Below are positions 1 to 9,755 of a stretch of 45,644 bases of DNA, one piece after another. The notes under the pieces were generated by a model, which was given only the letters and a program-made list of their open reading frames with translations, had not been told where the DNA came from and made no database searches. The first letter of the stretch is position 1; each line of letters starts with the position of its first letter. The DNA lies in NCBI GenBank assembly GCA_029973955.1, contig JARKQJ010000204.1, positions 1-45,644 on the forward strand. Reading direction: 5' to 3'. The stretch comes from Paludibaculum sp. Its GTDB lineage: Bacteria > Acidobacteriota > Terriglobia > Bryobacterales > Bryobacteraceae. The position numbers and the translations under genes were made by a program.

Positions 1-1
1 G

Positions 2-307
2 GCGAAGCCGGGCTCGATCAAGCCGCACACGAAGTTCCGCGGAGAGGTTTACGTGCTGTCGAAGGAAGAAGGCGGGCGTCACACGCCGTTCTTCAAGGGT
101 TACCGCCCGCAGTTCTACTTCCGGACAACGGACGTGACGGGCATCGTGATCCTGCCGGAAGGCACGGAGATGGTGATGCCTGGCGACAACGTGTCGATCG
201 GTGTGGAGCTGATCACGCCGGTGGCCATGGATAAGGGCCTGCGGTTTGCAATCCGTGAAGGCGGCCGCACGGTGGGCGCCGGCACGGTGGCTGAGGTTAC
301 CGAGTAG
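2..307 (+). CDS. tuf: Elongation factor Tu, C-terminal fragment (5' end outside window)
   Basis: The frame is open from base 2 and encodes the last ~101 residues of EF-Tu, the GTPase that delivers aminoacyl-tRNA to the ribosome. The visible part is the C-terminal beta-barrel (domain 3). It includes [24 protein letters not shown] and [14 protein letters not shown], all strongly conserved family stretches, and ends in a TAG stop. The GTPase domain lies upstream, outside the window. It sits 67 bases before rpsJ, the usual bacterial str-to-S10 junction, so co-transcription with the ribosomal genes is likely. An internal GTG at 53 is only a valine codon. Confidence 0.98.
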   Translation, partial: AKPGSIKPHTKFRGEVYVLSKEEGGRHTPFFKGYRPQFYFRTTDVTGIVILPEGTEMVMPGDNVSIGVELITPVAMDKGLRFAIREGGRTVGAGTVAEVTE

Positions 308-374
308 CAAAGCCCGGGCAGCCGCGGCGGACGGAGGTTCGCCGCGGCGCACGGATCCCAGGTAGAGAAACAGA

Positions 375-701
375 ATGCTGACTAAGCGAATTCGAATTCG
401 GTTGAAGGCGTACGATCACCGCCTGCTGGACCAGAGCACGACGGAGATCGTGGACACGGCCAAGCGTGCCGGCGCCCGCGTGGCGGGACCGATCCCGCTG
501 CCGACGGTGCGGAACAGCTACACCGTGAACCGGTCGCCGCACGTGGACAAGAAGTCCCGTGAGCAGTTTGAGATCCGGACGCACAAGCGGCTGCTGGACA
601 TTCTCGAGCCGACGCAGGACACGGTAGACGCACTGAGCAAGCTGGACTTGCCGGCCGGCGTCGATGTGGAGATCAAGGCTTACCACAAGGGCGCCCGCTA
701 A
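375..701 (+). CDS. rpsJ: 30S ribosomal protein S10 (uS10)
   Basis: A 108-residue protein of the usual S10 length that sits in the head of the small subunit. In many bacteria it also acts as NusE in transcription antitermination with NusB/NusG. The N-terminal [16 protein letters not shown] and the central [20 protein letters not shown] are hallmark S10 stretches. The start is ATG after a weak purine-rich GGTAGAGAAAC. It is the first gene of the S10 cluster after tuf. The 159 bases between it and rplC show no gene and no clear hairpin. Confidence 0.98.
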   Translation: MLTKRIRIRLKAYDHRLLDQSTTEIVDTAKRAGARVAGPIPLPTVRNSYTVNRSPHVDKKSREQFEIRTHKRLLDILEPTQDTVDALSKLDLPAGVDVEIKAYHKGAR

Positions 702-860
702 GGCGGGAGGAGCCGGAAGGAAGTAGGCCAAGATAGGTCGCAGGCCGCCCCGGGAAAAGGGAAAAGGCAGCAGACGACTCCGCTGGACCGGGCCAAAGCA
801 GGAACGCCGAGAGGCGGACACCGCGGGCCGCTGGAGGCGGAAGCAGGGAACTGAGGGAAT

Positions 861-1487
861 ATGAGCCCAGGAATTATCGGCAAAAAGATTGGGATGACGC
901 AGGTCTTCCGGCCGGACGGCCAGGTGGTGCCCGTGACGCTGTTGAAGGCGGGTCCCTGTGTCGTGGTTCAGCGCAAGACTCCGTCGCGCGACGGCTACGA
1001 TGCCGTGCAGCTCGGCTTGGTAGAGTTCGCCAAGAAGGCGAACAAGCCCACGGCCGGCCACTTGAAGAAGTCCGGCGCCGAGGGCGTGCGGATGATGAAG
1101 GAATTCAAGTTGAAGCCGGGCAACGGGGACCCCAAGGTGGGCGACCGCGGGCTGGTGGACCAGTTCAAGCCGAACGACAAAGTGGACGTGACGGGCGTGA
1201 GCAAGGGCCGCGGCTTTGCCGGTGTCATGAAGCGCCACGGCTTCGGCGGCGGCGATGCGACGCACGGTTCGATGTTCCACCGGGCTCCGGGTTCGATCGG
1301 CGCGTCCAGCTATCCGTCGCGAGTGTTCCCAGGCACGCGCATGGCCGGACAGATGGGCGACGTGCAGGTGACTGTGCGGAACCTCGAGGTGATCGAGGTG
1401 GACGCCGAGGACAACGTGTTGATGGTCAAGGGCGCCGTGCCCGGACCGAACGGCGCGTACGTGATCGTGCGCCGGGCGAAAAGGTAG
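861..1487 (+). CDS. rplC: 50S ribosomal protein L3 (uL3)
   Basis: A 208-residue protein of normal length for L3, an early-assembling protein that reaches toward the peptidyl transferase centre. It begins [13 protein letters not shown], the standard L3 N-terminus. The central loop [16 protein letters not shown] and the following [13 protein letters not shown] match the conserved rRNA-contacting region. An ATG start follows a GGGAACTGAGGGAAT purine run. It lies 8 bases before rplD, so translational coupling is plausible. The start is separated from rpsJ by the longest spacer in this part of the operon. Confidence 0.98.
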   Translation: MSPGIIGKKIGMTQVFRPDGQVVPVTLLKAGPCVVVQRKTPSRDGYDAVQLGLVEFAKKANKPTAGHLKKSGAEGVRMMKEFKLKPGNGDPKVGDRGLVDQFKPNDKVDVTGVSKGRGFAGVMKRHGFGGGDATHGSMFHRAPGSIGASSYPSRVFPGTRMAGQMGDVQVTVRNLEVIEVDAEDNVLMVKGAVPGPNGAYVIVRRAKR

Positions 1488-1495
1488 GACCCCCT

Positions 1496-2122
1496 ATGCC
1501 GAAGGTTGACGTAGTCGATTTCAAGAACGCGAAGGTGGGCGAAGTTGAACTGTCGGATGCGGTATTTGCCGCTCCGGTCAACGAAGCCCTGATCTACGAG
1601 AGTGTGCGGCATCACCTGGCCGGCGTACGCGGCGGCAACGCGAAGACGAAGGTGCGCCGCGAGGTGGCCGGCTCGGGCAAGAAGCTGTGGCGTCAGAAGG
1701 GTACCGGCCGGGCTCGTGTGGGTTCGGTGCGCTCCCCGCTGTGGCGGCATGGCGGCACGACGCACGGTCCGGTGCCGCGCGACTACTCTTACCGCCTGAA
1801 CCGCAAGATGGTGTTGGGTGCGCTGCGCTCGGCGCTGTCGGCGAAGCTGCGCGACGGCGAATTGAAGGTGGTCGCGGGCTTTGGCATCGCGGACCACAAG
1901 ACCAAGTCGATGGCCGCGGCGCTGGCTGGTCTGGAAGCGGACCGCACGGTGCTGCTGGTGAACACGGCCGAGCCGAACCGGAATCTGGAACTCGGCAGCC
2001 GCAATCTGCCGGGCGTGAAGCTGGTGGAGACGAAGGACGTCACCACCTACGACCTGCTGGCCCACAAGCTGGTTGTGATAAGCGAGGCAGCCGCGAAAAA
2101 GCTGTCGGAGGCGCTGGCGTAA
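1496..2122 (+). CDS. rplD: 50S ribosomal protein L4 (uL4)
   Basis: A 208-residue L4, a constituent of the large subunit whose loop lines the nascent-peptide tunnel. In E. coli this protein also represses its own operon, but no E. coli-type S10 leader can be seen here. The loop motif is visible as KLWRQKGTGRARVGSVRSP followed by WRHGGTTHGP, the signature of the family. The stop codon TAA overlaps the rplW ATG by one base (TAATG), which indicates translational coupling. Confidence 0.98.
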   Translation: MPKVDVVDFKNAKVGEVELSDAVFAAPVNEALIYESVRHHLAGVRGGNAKTKVRREVAGSGKKLWRQKGTGRARVGSVRSPLWRHGGTTHGPVPRDYSYRLNRKMVLGALRSALSAKLRDGELKVVAGFGIADHKTKSMAAALAGLEADRTVLLVNTAEPNRNLELGSRNLPGVKLVETKDVTTYDLLAHKLVVISEAAAKKLSEALA

Positions 2123-2409
2123 TGAACCTCTATGACGTGATTGTGCGCCCTATCGTCACTGAAAAGGGCGTGGGGAAGAAGGAAGAAGAGCGGACGCTCT
2201 GCTTCCAGGTGAACCCGGACGCTACCAAGACCGACATCAAGGGAGCTGTTGAGAAGCTCTTCAAGGTGAAGGTGGAGGATGTGCGGACGGCGACCTTCGA
2301 CGGCAAGCTGCGCCGCCGCGGCCGTTACCACGGCTATGCGTCGGATTGGAAGAAGGCATATGTCCGGCTGAAGGCCGGGCAGAAGATGCCCGAGTACGCG
2401 GAGCTGTAA
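2122..2409 (+). CDS. rplW: 50S ribosomal protein L23 (uL23)
   Basis: A 95-residue L23, placed at the tunnel exit where trigger factor (also in this window, 19115-20392) and SRP dock in other bacteria. The ATG at 2122 is chosen because it overlaps the rplD stop by one base. A longer open frame upstream would merely run antiphase through rplD. The sequence has the family start YDVIVRPIVTEKG, the central FKVKVEDVRTA and a basic KLRRRGRYHG loop. rplB follows after 19 bases with a GGGAAGCTAGAAG ribosome-binding region. Confidence 0.97.
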   Translation: MNLYDVIVRPIVTEKGVGKKEEERTLCFQVNPDATKTDIKGAVEKLFKVKVEDVRTATFDGKLRRRGRYHGYASDWKKAYVRLKAGQKMPEYAEL

Positions 2410-2428
2410 GGGAAAGGGAAGCTAGAAG

Positions 2429-3259
<831 letters not shown>

Positions 3260-3276
3260 AGCGATAGGGACATAAC

Positions 3277-3561
3277 ATGAGCCGTTCACTGAAAAAAGGG
3301 CCGTTCACCGATGACCACCTCGTCAAGAAGGTGGGCGACATGAACAGCAAGAACGAAAAGAAAGTTGTCCGGACCTGGTCGCGGCGTTCGACGATCCTGC
3401 CGGAGTGGGTTGGCCATACGATCGCCGTGCACAACGGCAAGAAGTTCATCCCGGTGTACGTAACCGAGAACATGGTGGGGCACAAGCTGGGAGAGTTCTC
3501 CCCGACGCGGACCTTCAAGGGGCACGCGGCGAAGGCAGACAAAGCCGGCAAGCCGGCCTAA
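3277..3561 (+). CDS. rpsS: 30S ribosomal protein S19 (uS19)
   Basis: A 94-residue S19, which sits in the head of the small subunit beside S13 and contacts the A-site finger of 23S rRNA. It begins [15 protein letters not shown], the near-invariant S19 N-terminus, and contains [20 protein letters not shown] and [18 protein letters not shown]. The C-terminus is extended by a short Lys/Ala tail. An ATG start follows a weak AGGGACATAAC site. Confidence 0.98.
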   Translation: MSRSLKKGPFTDDHLVKKVGDMNSKNEKKVVRTWSRRSTILPEWVGHTIAVHNGKKFIPVYVTENMVGHKLGEFSPTRTFKGHAAKADKAGKPA

Positions 3562-3623
3562 GGCCTGACGGAAGCCCAAAGGGAAACGCCACAGGGATAC
3601 GCCAGGGATAAAGGAATAGCGAT

Positions 3624-3995
3624 ATGGAAGCGAGAGCGGAAGCGAGAATGGTTCGGATGTCGCCGCAGAAAGCGCGGCTCGTCATCGGCCTGATCCGCGG
3701 CCGGAAGGCCGAGGAAGCGATCACGATCCTGCGGACGACGAATAAGCGCATCGCGCCGACAGTGGAAAAGGTGCTGCGTTCGGCGATCGCCAACGCGGAG
3801 AACCGCAATACCGACCTCGACGTGGACACTCTGGTTGTCACCGAGGCCTATGTCAACGAAGGGCCGCGCCAGAAGCGCGTGCGCCCCGCCCCGATGGGCC
3901 GCGCTTACCGCTACCAGCGGCGCACGTCGCACATTGTGGTGAAGGTGGGAGACCGGCAGGCGGCTCCTTCCGCGAGTGAATTGGTGAAGGAATAA
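3624..3995 (+). CDS. rplV: 50S ribosomal protein L22 (uL22)
   Basis: A 123-residue L22 that binds several 23S rRNA domains and sends a beta-hairpin into the exit tunnel. [15 protein letters not shown] near the N-terminus and AMGR-type tunnel residues in [19 protein letters not shown] are clear family features. Changes in that hairpin alter macrolide sensitivity in other bacteria, but no such inference is made here. It lies between rpsS (62-base spacer) and rpsC (16 bases). Confidence 0.97.
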   Translation: MEARAEARMVRMSPQKARLVIGLIRGRKAEEAITILRTTNKRIAPTVEKVLRSAIANAENRNTDLDVDTLVVTEAYVNEGPRQKRVRPAPMGRAYRYQRRTSHIVVKVGDRQAAPSASELVKE

Positions 3996-4011
3996 GCGGA
4001 GAGCGAAGCGC

Positions 4012-4881
4012 ATGGGTCAAAAAGTTCATCCTTACGGATTCCGGCTGGGCGTGACGAAGAACTGGCGTTCGCGCTGGTTTGCGACGCAGGATTACTCCAA
4101 GCTGCTGCACGAGGACCTGGAGCTGAAGGAGTCGCTTCGCGAGCGGCTGAAAGCGGCTGGCGTGAGTGCGGTGGAGGTGGAGCGGCCCGGCGGCAGCAAG
4201 CTGCGGATCACGATTCACACTTCGCGGCCCGGGCTGATCATTGGCCGCAAGGGCGCCGAGATCGAGAAGCTGAAGCAGGAACTGGGTCAGAAGACGAAGC
4301 GCGAAGTCTTCATCGACATCCAGGAAGTGCACAAGCCCGAGATGGATGCGCAGTTGGTGGCCGAGTCCATCGCGCTGCAGCTCGAAAAGCGAATTGCCTT
4401 CCGCCGCGCGATGCGCAAGGCGGTGGAGAGCGCGCTGCGTTTTGGCTGCAAGGGCATCAAGGTTCGCGTTTCGGGCCGGTTGAACGGCGCCGAAATCGCC
4501 CGCAGCGAGTGGTATTTGCAGGGGCAGTTGCCGCTGCACACCCTGCGCGCGGATATCGACTACGGTTTTGCGCAGGCCTACACGACCTACGGCGTGATCG
4601 GCATCAAGTGCTGGGTATATCGCGGCGAAGTCTCCACGGATGGCTTCTCGCGCACCCGCCGCTCGGATGAGCCGCGCCGCAACCCGCGCCCCGAGCGGCG
4701 CGAACGGCGTCCGGACAGCCGTGGTGACCGCGGTCCGGTGCAGAACCCGACCCCGGTAGTGGAAGCCGCTCCGGTGCAGGCGCCGCCTCCGGCTGCCGCC
4801 GCGGCGGTGGTCCCCCCGGTGTCGCAGCCTTCGGCTCCGAGTTGGAAGCAGGAAGGCGAGCCGCAGGGCTCGGCCGAGTAA
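4012..4881 (+). CDS. rpsC: 30S ribosomal protein S3 (uS3) with long C-terminal tail
   Basis: A 289-residue S3, longer than the common ~210-240. Residues 1-~215 are a normal S3: [13 protein letters not shown] at the start, a KH domain with the [14 protein letters not shown] loop, and the C-terminal domain ending [14 protein letters not shown]3 forms part of the mRNA entry channel. The last ~75 residues are low-complexity, first Arg-rich ([15 protein letters not shown]), then Pro/Ala-rich ([13 protein letters not shown]). The tail stays in frame to a TAA and rplP follows normally, so it looks genuine and is not a frameshift. Confidence 0.97.
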   Translation: MGQKVHPYGFRLGVTKNWRSRWFATQDYSKLLHEDLELKESLRERLKAAGVSAVEVERPGGSKLRITIHTSRPGLIIGRKGAEIEKLKQELGQKTKREVFIDIQEVHKPEMDAQLVAESIALQLEKRIAFRRAMRKAVESALRFGCKGIKVRVSGRLNGAEIARSEWYLQGQLPLHTLRADIDYGFAQAYTTYGVIGIKCWVYRGEVSTDGFSRTRRSDEPRRNPRPERRERRPDSRGDRGPVQNPTPVVEAAPVQAPPPAAAAAVVPPVSQPSAPSWKQEGEPQGSAE

Positions 4882-4931
4882 CAGGCGGCCGCATTCCGGC
4901 GCAAAGAATTTGATCAGGGAGATTACGACCC

Positions 4932-5351
4932 ATGTTGATGCCGAAGAAAGTTAAGTACCGGAAGCAGCAGCGCGGACGCCGCGCCGGCAAGGCGTGGCGC
5001 GGCTCGACGCTCTCATTCGGCGACTTCGGTTTGAAGGCCATGACGGTCGGCTGGGTAACTGGCCGGCAGATTGAAGCGGCGCGTATTGCGATGACGCGTT
5101 TCATCAAGCGCGGCGGCAAGGTTTGGATTCGGGTGTTCCCCGACAAGCCCATCACGAAGAAGCCGGCCGAAACCCGTATGGGTAAGGGCAAGGGTGCTCC
5201 GGAAGAGTGGGTGTGTGTGGTTCGCCCCGGCAAGATCATGTTCGAAATGGAAGGCGTGCCGCTGGAGACTGCGGCTGAAGCGATGCGGCTGGCGGCGATG
5301 AAGCTGCCGGTGCGCACGAAGCTCATCACCCGCGAGGAGACTGTCGGCTAG
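4932..5351 (+). CDS. rplP: 50S ribosomal protein L16 (uL16)
   Basis: A 139-residue L16, which contacts A-site tRNA in the large subunit. The start [16 protein letters not shown] is preferred over the next ATG two codons later because L16 proteins usually begin M-L-x-P-K. It follows a GGGAGATTACGACCC site. Family features include FGDFGLKAM, the [20 protein letters not shown] stretch and [16 protein letters not shown]. rpmC follows after 24 bases. Confidence 0.98.
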   Translation: MLMPKKVKYRKQQRGRRAGKAWRGSTLSFGDFGLKAMTVGWVTGRQIEAARIAMTRFIKRGGKVWIRVFPDKPITKKPAETRMGKGKGAPEEWVCVVRPGKIMFEMEGVPLETAAEAMRLAAMKLPVRTKLITREETVG

Positions 5352-5375
5352 TCTCGGCCGGGAAGGAATATCGCT

Positions 5376-5582
5376 ATGAAAGCGGACAAAATTCGGGAAA
5401 TTGACGCAAAGGAACTGGCTTCGAAAGTGAAGGAAGCCGAAGAGCAGATCTTCCGGCTGCGCTTCCAGATGGCCATGGGGCAAACCGACGGGCTGAAGAA
5501 GTACCGCGAGTTGAAGAAGGACAAGGCGCGCTTCCTGACGGTGTTGCGCGAGAAGCAGCTCAAGGCCGGGGAGGCGAAGTAA
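5376..5582 (+). CDS. rpmC: 50S ribosomal protein L29 (uL29)
   Basis: A 68-residue, two-helix L29 that binds next to L23 at the tunnel exit. The helical hairpin is visible as REIDAKELASKVKEAEEQIF followed by LRFQMAMGQTDGLKKYRELK and a final basic helix. The length is normal. A GGGAAGGAATATCGCT ribosome-binding region precedes the ATG. The gene is five bases from rpsQ, in the conserved rplP-rpmC-rpsQ order. Confidence 0.97.
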   Translation: MKADKIREIDAKELASKVKEAEEQIFRLRFQMAMGQTDGLKKYRELKKDKARFLTVLREKQLKAGEAK

Positions 5583-5587
5583 GCGCG

Positions 5588-5875
5588 ATGTCTGAGACTC
5601 AAGTGACCAATAAGAACGAGAAAGTGGGCCAGGTGGTTTCCACGCGGATGGCGAAGACCATCGTGGTGGAAGTGACGCGCCGGGTGCCGCATCCTCTGTA
5701 CAAGCGGATTGTGACCAAGCGGTCGAAGTTCTACGCCCACGACGAGCAGGGCGCTGCCAAGCTCGGCGACGTGGTGCGCATTGTGGAGAGCCGGCCGTTG
5801 AGCAAGATGAAGCGGTGGACGCTGGGCGAAGTGATCCGGCGGGCCGTGGATACCAGCATCGCAGGTCAGGCGTAG
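5588..5875 (+). CDS. rpsQ: 30S ribosomal protein S17 (uS17)
   Basis: A 95-residue S17, a primary 16S rRNA-binding protein of OB-fold type. The core VGQVVSTRMAKTIVVEVTR, HPLYKRIVTKRSKFYAHDE and GDVVRIVESRPLSKMKRW are typical. A short polar N-terminal segment (MSETQVTNKNEK) and a C-terminal tail after the core make it slightly longer than the ~85-residue norm. It follows rpmC by five bases, so its ribosome-binding site (GGGGAGG) lies inside the end of rpmC. Confidence 0.97.
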   Translation: MSETQVTNKNEKVGQVVSTRMAKTIVVEVTRRVPHPLYKRIVTKRSKFYAHDEQGAAKLGDVVRIVESRPLSKMKRWTLGEVIRRAVDTSIAGQA

Positions 5876-5930
5876 GCCCGGCCGCAAGAGGGTTCGGCGA
5901 AGAGATTTCTGAAGGGACGAGGATATTGCC

Positions 5931-6299
5931 ATGATCGGAATGAGAACAATCCTCGAGGTGGCCGACAACAGCGGCGCTCGCAGGCTGAGCTGCATCCTGC
6001 CGCGCGGCGGCGATAAGGGCCTGCAAGCGGGCCTCGGCGACGTAGTCACCGCGAGCGTCAAGGAGGCCGCCCCGGACTCCAACATCAAGAAGGGCAAGGT
6101 TGTGAAGTGCGTGATCGTGCGGATGCGCAAAGAGACGCGCCGCAAGGACGGCACCTACATCCGTTTCGATTCGAACGCCGCTGTGTTGGTGAACGACCTG
6201 GGCGAACCGGTGGGTACGCGCGTCTTCGGCCCCGTGGCGCGCGAATTGCGCGACAAGAAGTTCATGAAGATCGTGTCGCTGGCTCCGGAGGTGATCTAA
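5931..6299 (+). CDS. rplN: 50S ribosomal protein L14 (uL14)
   Basis: A 122-residue L14 at the subunit interface, the docking site of the silencing factor RsfS in other bacteria. The sequence begins [18 protein letters not shown], followed by [20 protein letters not shown], and contains the conserved [17 protein letters not shown] and [13 protein letters not shown]. The length is exactly typical. The stop is one base from the rplX ATG, so these two are almost certainly co-translated. Confidence 0.98.
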   Translation: MIGMRTILEVADNSGARRLSCILPRGGDKGLQAGLGDVVTASVKEAAPDSNIKKGKVVKCVIVRMRKETRRKDGTYIRFDSNAAVLVNDLGEPVGTRVFGPVARELRDKKFMKIVSLAPEVI

Positions 6300-6300
6300 C

Positions 6301-6678
6301 ATGGCGGGCAGACTCGCAGAGCGGCACAATCAGCCGAAGGAAACGATCCGGATCAAGATCCGGAAAAACGACACCGTGAAGGTGATCGCCGGCCGCGACA
6401 AGGGTAAGGTTGGGCGGGTTCTGGAAGTGAACCGTGAAACCGGGCGCGTGCTGGTGGAAGGCGTGATGATGAGCAAGAAGCACGTCAAGCCGAACCCGGC
6501 CAAGGGCGTGAAGGGCGGCATCGCCGAGCGCGAGAGCACGATCCACGTTTCCAACGTGATGATCGTGACCTCCGATGGCAAGACCTCCCGCATCGGCGCC
6601 AAGACGGAGACGGTTGGCGGCAAGACGCGCCGCGTGCGCGTGGCAGTAAAGACTGGCGAGACCCTCGACAAAAAGTAG
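6301..6678 (+). CDS. rplX: 50S ribosomal protein L24 (uL24)
   Basis: A 125-residue L24, an assembly-initiating protein of the large subunit. The KOW motif is visible as KNDTVKVIAGRDKGKVGRVL (about residues 22-41), followed by VEGVMMSKKHVKPN. It carries ~20 extra residues before the KOW motif, rich in polar residues, compared with the shortest bacterial L24 proteins. It starts one base after the rplN stop with no room for a private leader; GGAGG at the rplN end can serve as its ribosome-binding site. Confidence 0.97.
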   Translation: MAGRLAERHNQPKETIRIKIRKNDTVKVIAGRDKGKVGRVLEVNRETGRVLVEGVMMSKKHVKPNPAKGVKGGIAERESTIHVSNVMIVTSDGKTSRIGAKTETVGGKTRRVRVAVKTGETLDKK

Positions 6679-6708
6679 TCTGAGGAAACGATCCAGAGGA
6701 ACCAAGCA

Positions 6709-7254
6709 ATGAAGGCGAGACTGAGAGAGCATTACCTGAAGACGGTGATTCCGGCCCTGACGAAGGAGTTCGGCTATAAGAACGTGATGGCCGTGCCGAA
6801 GCTGGAAAAGATCACCGTCAACATCGGCCTGGGCGACGCCACGCAGAATCCGAAGCTGATGGACGGCGCAGTGAGCGAACTGGGCACGATCACCGGCCAG
6901 CGGCCCGTGGTGACGAAGGCGCGCAAGTCGATTGCGGCATTCAAGCTGAGAGAAGGCATGGCGATCGGGTCGATGGTGACGCTGCGCGGCGACCGCATGT
7001 ACGAGTTCCTTGACCGCCTGATGAACGTGGCGCTGCCTCGCGTGCGCGACTTCCGCGGCGTTTCCAACCGCAGCTTTGACGGCCGCGGCAACTACACGAT
7101 GGGCCTGAAGGACCAGTTCATCTTCCCCGAAATCATCTACGAGAAGGTGGAGAAGGTGAAGGGCATGAACATCTGCATCACGACCACGGCCACCTCCGAC
7201 GCCGAGGCGCTGGCGCTGCTGAAGCTCCTGGGCATGCCGTTCCGGCAGAACTAA
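6709..7254 (+). CDS. rplE: 50S ribosomal protein L5 (uL5)
   Basis: A 181-residue L5 of normal length. L5 binds 5S rRNA with L18 and forms an intersubunit bridge with S13. Conserved parts include [36 protein letters not shown] and the [19 protein letters not shown] region, then [20 protein letters not shown] follows a CCAGAGGAACCAAGCA site. It is separated from rpsN by 55 bases rich in purines. Confidence 0.98.
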   Translation: MKARLREHYLKTVIPALTKEFGYKNVMAVPKLEKITVNIGLGDATQNPKLMDGAVSELGTITGQRPVVTKARKSIAAFKLREGMAIGSMVTLRGDRMYEFLDRLMNVALPRVRDFRGVSNRSFDGRGNYTMGLKDQFIFPEIIYEKVEKVKGMNICITTTATSDAEALALLKLLGMPFRQN

Positions 7255-7309
7255 GGGCGAATCGAAGGCAAGAAGAGCCCGAAGGCAAGAAGAGAAGGAT
7301 TAGACAAGC

Positions 7310-7537
7310 ATGGCGACCACCGCGAAGATTGCCAAAGACCTGAAGCTGGAAGAGAAGATCAAGCAGAACAAAGCGCAAGGGAAAAAGGCGCCGAAGTTCG
7401 CCATCCGGCACCGCAACCGCTGCAAGCGCTGCGGCCGGCCGCGCGGCTTCATGCGCAAGTTCGAGCTGTGCCGCATCTGCTTCCGCCAGCTTTCGCTCGC
7501 CGGGGAAGTCCCGGGCGTGACGAAGTCGAGCTGGTAA
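7310..7537 (+). CDS. rpsN: 30S ribosomal protein S14, zinc-binding type (uS14)
   Basis: A 75-residue S14. The C-terminal half has [11 protein letters not shown] and LCRICFRQL, giving the CxxC...CxxC zinc ribbon of the C+ form, and ends [11 protein letters not shown] as usual. Zinc-type S14 is commonly 61 residues. Here ~14 extra, Lys-rich residues lie at the N-terminus ([20 protein letters not shown]), a layout between the short zinc form and the long zinc-free form. It occupies the normal rplE-rpsN-rpsH place. No second, zinc-free S14 copy is in the window. Confidence 0.96.
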   Translation: MATTAKIAKDLKLEEKIKQNKAQGKKAPKFAIRHRNRCKRCGRPRGFMRKFELCRICFRQLSLAGEVPGVTKSSW

Positions 7538-7650
7538 CAGGATTCGAGTTTTCCGGCGCAGCAGCGCGGGGCCGATGGCCCTAGGCTGAGCACGCCGAAC
7601 TGAAGGTACTAGAAGGCCAACGCCAAGGACGACAGGAAGAGTTTTTAGTC

Positions 7651-8046
7651 ATGGTTTCCGATCCCATCGCCGACATGCTGACGCGGATTCGCAACGGCAT
7701 TAAAGCCAAGTTCCCGAAGGTCGACGTGCCGGCCTCGAAGCTGAAGACCGAGATCGCCCGCATCATGAAGGATGAGGGTTACATTCTCAACTACAAGATC
7801 GTCGACGAGGGCAACCACAAGGCGATCCGCATTTACCTGAAATACACGGCGGCCAATCAGCCGGTGATTTCGACGCTGGAGCGTGTGTCGCGTCCGGGCT
7901 GCCGGGTCTACGTCGGTTCCACCGACATCCCGAAGGTGCTGGGCGGCCTGGGCATCAACATCCTGACGACTCCGAAGGGTGTGATGACCGGCAAGGCGGC
8001 TCGCAAAGAAGGCGTGGGCGGGGAACTGCTCTGCCGGGTCTACTAA
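7651..8046 (+). CDS. rpsH: 30S ribosomal protein S8 (uS8)
   Basis: A 131-residue S8, a primary binder of the central domain of 16S rRNA and, in E. coli, the feedback repressor of the spc operon. It begins VSDPIADMLTRIRNGI and ends GVMTGKAARKEGVGGELLCRVY, both nearly invariant. ATG follows CAGGAAGAGTTTTTAGTC. The 113 bases upstream of it, after rpsN, contain no gene and no convincing S8-type RNA target that could be recognised by eye. Confidence 0.98.
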   Translation: MVSDPIADMLTRIRNGIKAKFPKVDVPASKLKTEIARIMKDEGYILNYKIVDEGNHKAIRIYLKYTAANQPVISTLERVSRPGCRVYVGSTDIPKVLGGLGINILTTPKGVMTGKAARKEGVGGELLCRVY

Positions 8047-8106
8047 GAACTTGAAGTGAAAGTCTGGAAATCCACAGGTTTCCTGGAAAACGGACTGGAG
8101 TAAGGA

Positions 8107-8643
8107 ATGTCAAGAGTTGGAAAGAAGCCGATCCCGCTGCCGGCTGGGGTCAAGATCGCGGTAGGCGAAGATCTTCGGGTGGAAGGCCCGAAGGGCAAGT
8201 TGGCCGTGCCGATCCCGCAGGGTCTCCGGATTGAGAAGAACGACGGCACGCTGGAGATCAAGCGCGACGGAGATCAATTTGCGGCGCTGCACGGGCTGAC
8301 GCGGGCACTGGCGGCCAACGCTGTGACTGGCGTGAGCGCTGGCTTCACGCGTGAGATGGATATCGTCGGCGTCGGATACCGCGCCGAGGTGAAGGGCAAC
8401 GTGATCGTCTTCACGCTGGGCTATTCGCACCCGATCGAATTTGTTCTGCCGCAGGGCGTGGACTGCAAGATCGAGAAGAATACGCACTTGGTGCTGAGCG
8501 GGATCGACAAGCAGTTGTTGGGCCAGGTCTCGGCCAACATCCGTTGCCTGCGTCCGCCGGAGCCTTACAAGCAGAAGGGCATCCGGTACACCGGTGAGGT
8601 CCTGCGCAAGAAGGTCGGCAAGACCGGCGCAGGCGGCAAGTAA
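8107..8643 (+). CDS. rplF: 50S ribosomal protein L6 (uL6)
   Basis: A 178-residue L6, a two-domain protein near the factor-binding site of the large subunit. [14 protein letters not shown] at the start, [19 protein letters not shown] in the middle and the C-terminal [21 protein letters not shown] followed by GKTGAGGK are signature L6 stretches. The length is typical. A GGAGTAAGGA ribosome-binding region directly precedes the ATG. It is followed by rplR after 20 bases. Confidence 0.98.
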   Translation: MSRVGKKPIPLPAGVKIAVGEDLRVEGPKGKLAVPIPQGLRIEKNDGTLEIKRDGDQFAALHGLTRALAANAVTGVSAGFTREMDIVGVGYRAEVKGNVIVFTLGYSHPIEFVLPQGVDCKIEKNTHLVLSGIDKQLLGQVSANIRCLRPPEPYKQKGIRYTGEVLRKKVGKTGAGGK

Positions 8644-8663
8644 TCGCGGGAGAGGATTGAGAT

Positions 8664-9023
8664 ATGAAGCGCAGCATTGACAAAGACGCGCGCCGCCGGC
8701 GGATTCACGTCCGCATCCGCGAGCGGGTGAAGGGCAGCGAGGAACGCCCCCGCCTGGCGGTGTTCCGGAGCCTCAAGCACATTTACGCGCAGGTTATCGA
8801 CGACCGCGCGGGCCGTACGATCGCAGCCGCGTCGAGCGACGAAAAGAACGCTTCGGCCAACGGCGGCAACCTGGCCGGGGCGAAAGAGATCGGCAAGTTG
8901 GTTGCCGAACGAGCCAAGGCGCAGGGCGTGACCAAAGTGGTCTTCGACCGCGGCGGTTATCTCTACCACGGACGGATCAAGGCCCTGGCCGAAGCCGCCC
9001 GCGAAGCCGGACTGGAGTTCTAA
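8664..9023 (+). CDS. rplR: 50S ribosomal protein L18 (uL18)
   Basis: A 119-residue L18, which binds 5S rRNA with L5. The Arg/Lys-rich N-terminus ([18 protein letters not shown]) precedes [20 protein letters not shown], and the C-terminus [20 protein letters not shown] is typical. The start follows GGGAGAGGATTGAGAT. The stop TAA lies one base before the rpsE start, consistent with coupling between the two. Confidence 0.98.
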   Translation: MKRSIDKDARRRRIHVRIRERVKGSEERPRLAVFRSLKHIYAQVIDDRAGRTIAAASSDEKNASANGGNLAGAKEIGKLVAERAKAQGVTKVVFDRGGYLYHGRIKALAEAAREAGLEF

Positions 9024-9024
9024 C

Positions 9025-9537
9025 ATGGCAGGCGTTTCCTCGAAGAGAATCGACAGCAAAGCGCTCAACCTGAAAGAACAGGTTGTCAGCATCAACCGCG
9101 TGACCAAGGTGGTCAAGGGCGGCAAGAACCTCAGCTTCTCGGCTCTGGTTGTGATCGGCGACCCGGATATGAAGGTCGTCGGCTACGGCACGGGCAAGGC
9201 AAAGGAAGTTCCGGCCGCCATCAAGAAGGGCATCGAATCGGCGAAGAAGAACCTGCGCCAGATCAACACGCTGGGCACGTCGATCCCGCATGTGGTGGTC
9301 GGCAAGTTCGGCTCCGGTGCGGTGCTGCTGAAGCCGGCTCCGGAAGGCACGGGCGTGATCGCCGGTGGTCCGGTGCGCGCCGTCATCCAGGCGGCCGGCA
9401 TCCACAACGTGCTCACCAAGAGCCTGGGCACGCACAACCCGCACAACGTGGTGAAGGCGACGATTGACGCCCTCGACCAGTTGCGCGACAAGGCGGCCGT
9501 GGCTGAACTGCGCGGCCTGGCAGTGGAGAATCTGTAA
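9025..9537 (+). CDS. rpsE: 30S ribosomal protein S5 (uS5)
   Basis: A 170-residue S5, part of the mRNA entry channel and involved in decoding fidelity. The double-stranded RNA-binding-like N domain includes [20 protein letters not shown] and [17 protein letters not shown]. The C domain includes [20 protein letters not shown] and the conserved [16 protein letters not shown]. The length is typical. It follows rplR with no spacer and is itself followed one base later by the rpmD ATG. Confidence 0.98.
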   Translation: MAGVSSKRIDSKALNLKEQVVSINRVTKVVKGGKNLSFSALVVIGDPDMKVVGYGTGKAKEVPAAIKKGIESAKKNLRQINTLGTSIPHVVVGKFGSGAVLLKPAPEGTGVIAGGPVRAVIQAAGIHNVLTKSLGTHNPHNVVKATIDALDQLRDKAAVAELRGLAVENL

Positions 9538-9538
9538 C

Positions 9539-9721
9539 ATGAGCGAAGCGAAGGTCAAGATCCAGCTCATCACCAGCCCGATCGGCAGCCCGGAGAAGCA
9601 CAAGAAGATTGTGCGGGCGCTGGGTTTGAAGAAGATGAACCAGGTGGTGGAGAAGCCTGACACTGCGTCGTTCCGCGGCATGGCGAAGAAGGTGCCCCAC
9701 CTGCTGCGCATCGTGGAATAG
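9539..9721 (+). CDS. rpmD: 50S ribosomal protein L30 (uL30)
   Basis: A 60-residue L30, normal size. The ATG at 9539, one base after the rpsE stop, is preferred; the frame is open further upstream but only in antiphase within rpsE. The core is KIQLITSPIGSPEKHKKIVR followed by GLKKMNQVVEKPDTASFRGM, which fits the L30 ferredoxin-like fold with its GLKK-x-NQ motif. It keeps the rpsE-rpmD-rplO order of the spc operon. Confidence 0.96.
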   Translation: MSEAKVKIQLITSPIGSPEKHKKIVRALGLKKMNQVVEKPDTASFRGMAKKVPHLLRIVE

Positions 9722-9755
9722 GCCAGAGGCGCAACGAGGAAGGGAAGAGAGAACC

